NCBI GenBank assembly: GCA_030824295.1
Contig: JAVBYA010000426.1
Coordinates: 1-6,922 of the forward strand
Source of the DNA: Bacteroidota bacterium
GTDB taxonomy: Bacteria; Bacteroidota; Ignavibacteria; UBA10030; UBA8401
Length of the DNA: 6,922 bases
Reading direction: 5' to 3'
Shown: positions 5,937 to 6,922 of the stretch, in pieces
Layout of the letters: every line of letters starts with the position of its first letter
Numbering within the stretch: the stretch's first letter is position 1
Notes under the pieces: model-generated
The model's input: only the letters and a program-made list of their open reading frames with translations
The model's database searches: none
What the model was told of the DNA's origin: nothing
Program-made: the position numbers and the translations under genes

Positions 5937-6922
5937 ATGGCAACATACAATGACCCGCAATCCATCAAACAGGAGAATGACCGCTTCCGGGCAAAAGCCG
6001 CTTCCTCTGCCGTGCGGGACACCGTATTCACGACTGTCAGCGGAGAACCGGTGGAACTGCTGTATACACCGGAGGATGTGAAAGAGATCAATTATCTTTC
6101 CGATATCGGCTTCCCGGGTGAATTCCCCTATACTCGAGGGATCCATAACACGGGTTACCGCGGAAAATTGTGGACCATGCGTCAATTCGCCGGCTTTGGA
6201 ACCCCTGAAGATACGAACCAGAGGTTCAAATACCTTCTGGAGCATGGACAAACCGGGCTTTCCACTGCCTTCGATCTTCCGACATTGATGGGGCGTGATG
6301 CTGATGACCCCTTGTCCGAAGGGGAAGTAGGGATCTGCGGCGTTGCGGTGAGTTCTCTGGCTGATATGGAGATCCTTTTCAAAGGGATCCCATTGGACAA
6401 GGTCACGACCTCCATGACCATCAATGCTCCCGCGGCCATGGCCCTGGCGTTCTACATCGCCGTAGGTGAGAAGCAGGGGCTCTCCTCTCAGGTGCTCCGC
6501 GGAACCATACAGAATGACATCCTGAAAGAGTACATCGCTCAGAAGGAATGGATCTATCCTCCCAAACCTTCCATGCGGATCATCACGGATATGTTCCAAT
6601 ACTGCGCGAAAGAACTTCCGCAGTTCAATCCTATCTCCGTATCCGGCTATCACATACGGGAAGCCGGTTCAACCTCAGCACAGGAGCTTGCATTCACCCT
6701 TGCTGATGGATTCGCTTATATCGAAGCAGGGATCGCTGCCGGAATGGACGTGGATGAGTTTGCGCCGCGGATTTCGTTCTTCTTCAATTCCCATCTGGAT
6801 TTTTTTGAAGAGATCGCCAAATTCCGCGCCGCCCGGCGGATCTACGCAAAAAGGATGAAATATAAGTATGGTGCGAAGAATCCCAAGTCCTGGACATTAC
6901 GGTTCCATACGCAGACCGCCGG
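5937..6922 (+). CDS. B12-dependent acyl-CoA mutase large subunit, isobutyryl-CoA mutase-like (3' partial)
   Basis: Reading from ATG 5937 gives 328 uninterrupted residues that run off the right edge. They match the substrate-binding barrel of the methylmalonyl-CoA mutase family: FPYTRG (63-68), LSTAFDLPT (108-116), GTIQNDILKEY (189-199), YPPKPSMRI (207-215), SGYHIREAG (236-244) and EEIAKFRAARRIYAKR (291-306). His239 corresponds to catalytic His244 of the Propionibacterium enzyme. Two substrate-selecting positions differ from methylmalonyl-CoA mutase: Phe84 in RQFAGF (Tyr89 there) and Gln202 in YIAQKEW (Arg207 there). This pair is what isobutyryl-CoA mutase carries (Phe80/Gln198), so the likely reaction is isobutyryl-CoA to n-butyryl-CoA. 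The B12-binding part is not in the window and may be a separate small subunit. An automatic label would probably be methylmalonyl-CoA mutase. Family certain; substrate inferred. Confidence 0.9.
   Translation, partial: MATYNDPQSIKQENDRFRAKAASSAVRDTVFTTVSGEPVELLYTPEDVKEINYLSDIGFPGEFPYTRGIHNTGYRGKLWTMRQFAGFGTPEDTNQRFKYLLEHGQTGLSTAFDLPTLMGRDADDPLSEGEVGICGVAVSSLADMEILFKGIPLDKVTTSMTINAPAAMALAFYIAVGEKQGLSSQVLRGTIQNDILKEYIAQKEWIYPPKPSMRIITDMFQYCAKELPQFNPISVSGYHIREAGSTSAQELAFTLADGFAYIEAGIAAGMDVDEFAPRISFFFNSHLDFFEEIAKFRAARRIYAKRMKYKYGAKNPKSWTLRFHTQTA

Noticed and set aside
5907..6653. Open frame on the - strand (248 codons) opposite the acyl-CoA mutase gene
   Set aside because: The + strand protein is an unmistakable mutase; the reverse frame has no family features and is a shadow of it.
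1..6922. CRISPR arrays, tRNA or rRNA genes, insertion sequences, toxin-antitoxin or defence genes
   Set aside because: No regularly spaced repeats, tRNA-like folds, transposase motifs or terminal inverted repeats were seen; nearly all the window is filled by identified genes.

Overview
The window is a compact, single-direction stretch of about 6.9 kb with six or seven genes, all on the + strand. The first and last genes run off the edges. The 5' gene ends in a YPNP-type C-terminal sorting domain of the type IX secretion kind. Together with short Shine-Dalgarno sites and a GC content that looks a little above 50% (judged by eye), this points to the Bacteroidota/Chlorobiota/Ignavibacteriota group. 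Moderate-GC Ignavibacteria or Kapabacteria-like lineages are plausible. The lineage is an inference from domain style, not a match to a known genome.

Layout: (1) 2-1153, 3' part of a secreted multi-domain surface protein with an FN3 domain, Ig-like segments and a sorting tail. (2) 1150-1719, pgsA, CDP-alcohol phosphatidyltransferase, overlapping gene 1 by 4 nt. (3) 1728-2681, ftsY, the SRP receptor GTPase, GTG start. (4) 2702-3718, an enolase-superfamily dipeptide (L-Ala-D/L-Glu type) epimerase. (5) 3734-5584, mutL with the metal-dependent endonuclease motif. (6) 5586-5870, a small antibiotic-biosynthesis-monooxygenase (ABM) fold protein, 1 nt after mutL. (7) 5937 to the edge, the N-terminal part of a B12-dependent acyl-CoA mutase whose two substrate-selecting residues match isobutyryl-CoA mutase rather than methylmalonyl-CoA mutase.

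Intergenic gaps are -4, 8, 20, 15, 1 and 66 nt. Genes 1-6 therefore look like one transcription unit, and gene 7 either continues it or is the most likely place for a new promoter. No terminator or convincing promoter was found. The products cover anionic phospholipid synthesis, membrane protein targeting, peptidoglycan-peptide recycling, DNA repair and acyl-CoA metabolism, so this is a mixed housekeeping operon rather than one pathway.

I found no new defence, mobile or RNA system here. The points most worth following are the isobutyryl-type residue pair in the mutase, the Ala-to-Val change in the MutL endonuclease motif, a perfect 16-bp palindrome with an extra half-site in gene 1, and a roughly threefold excess of GATC.
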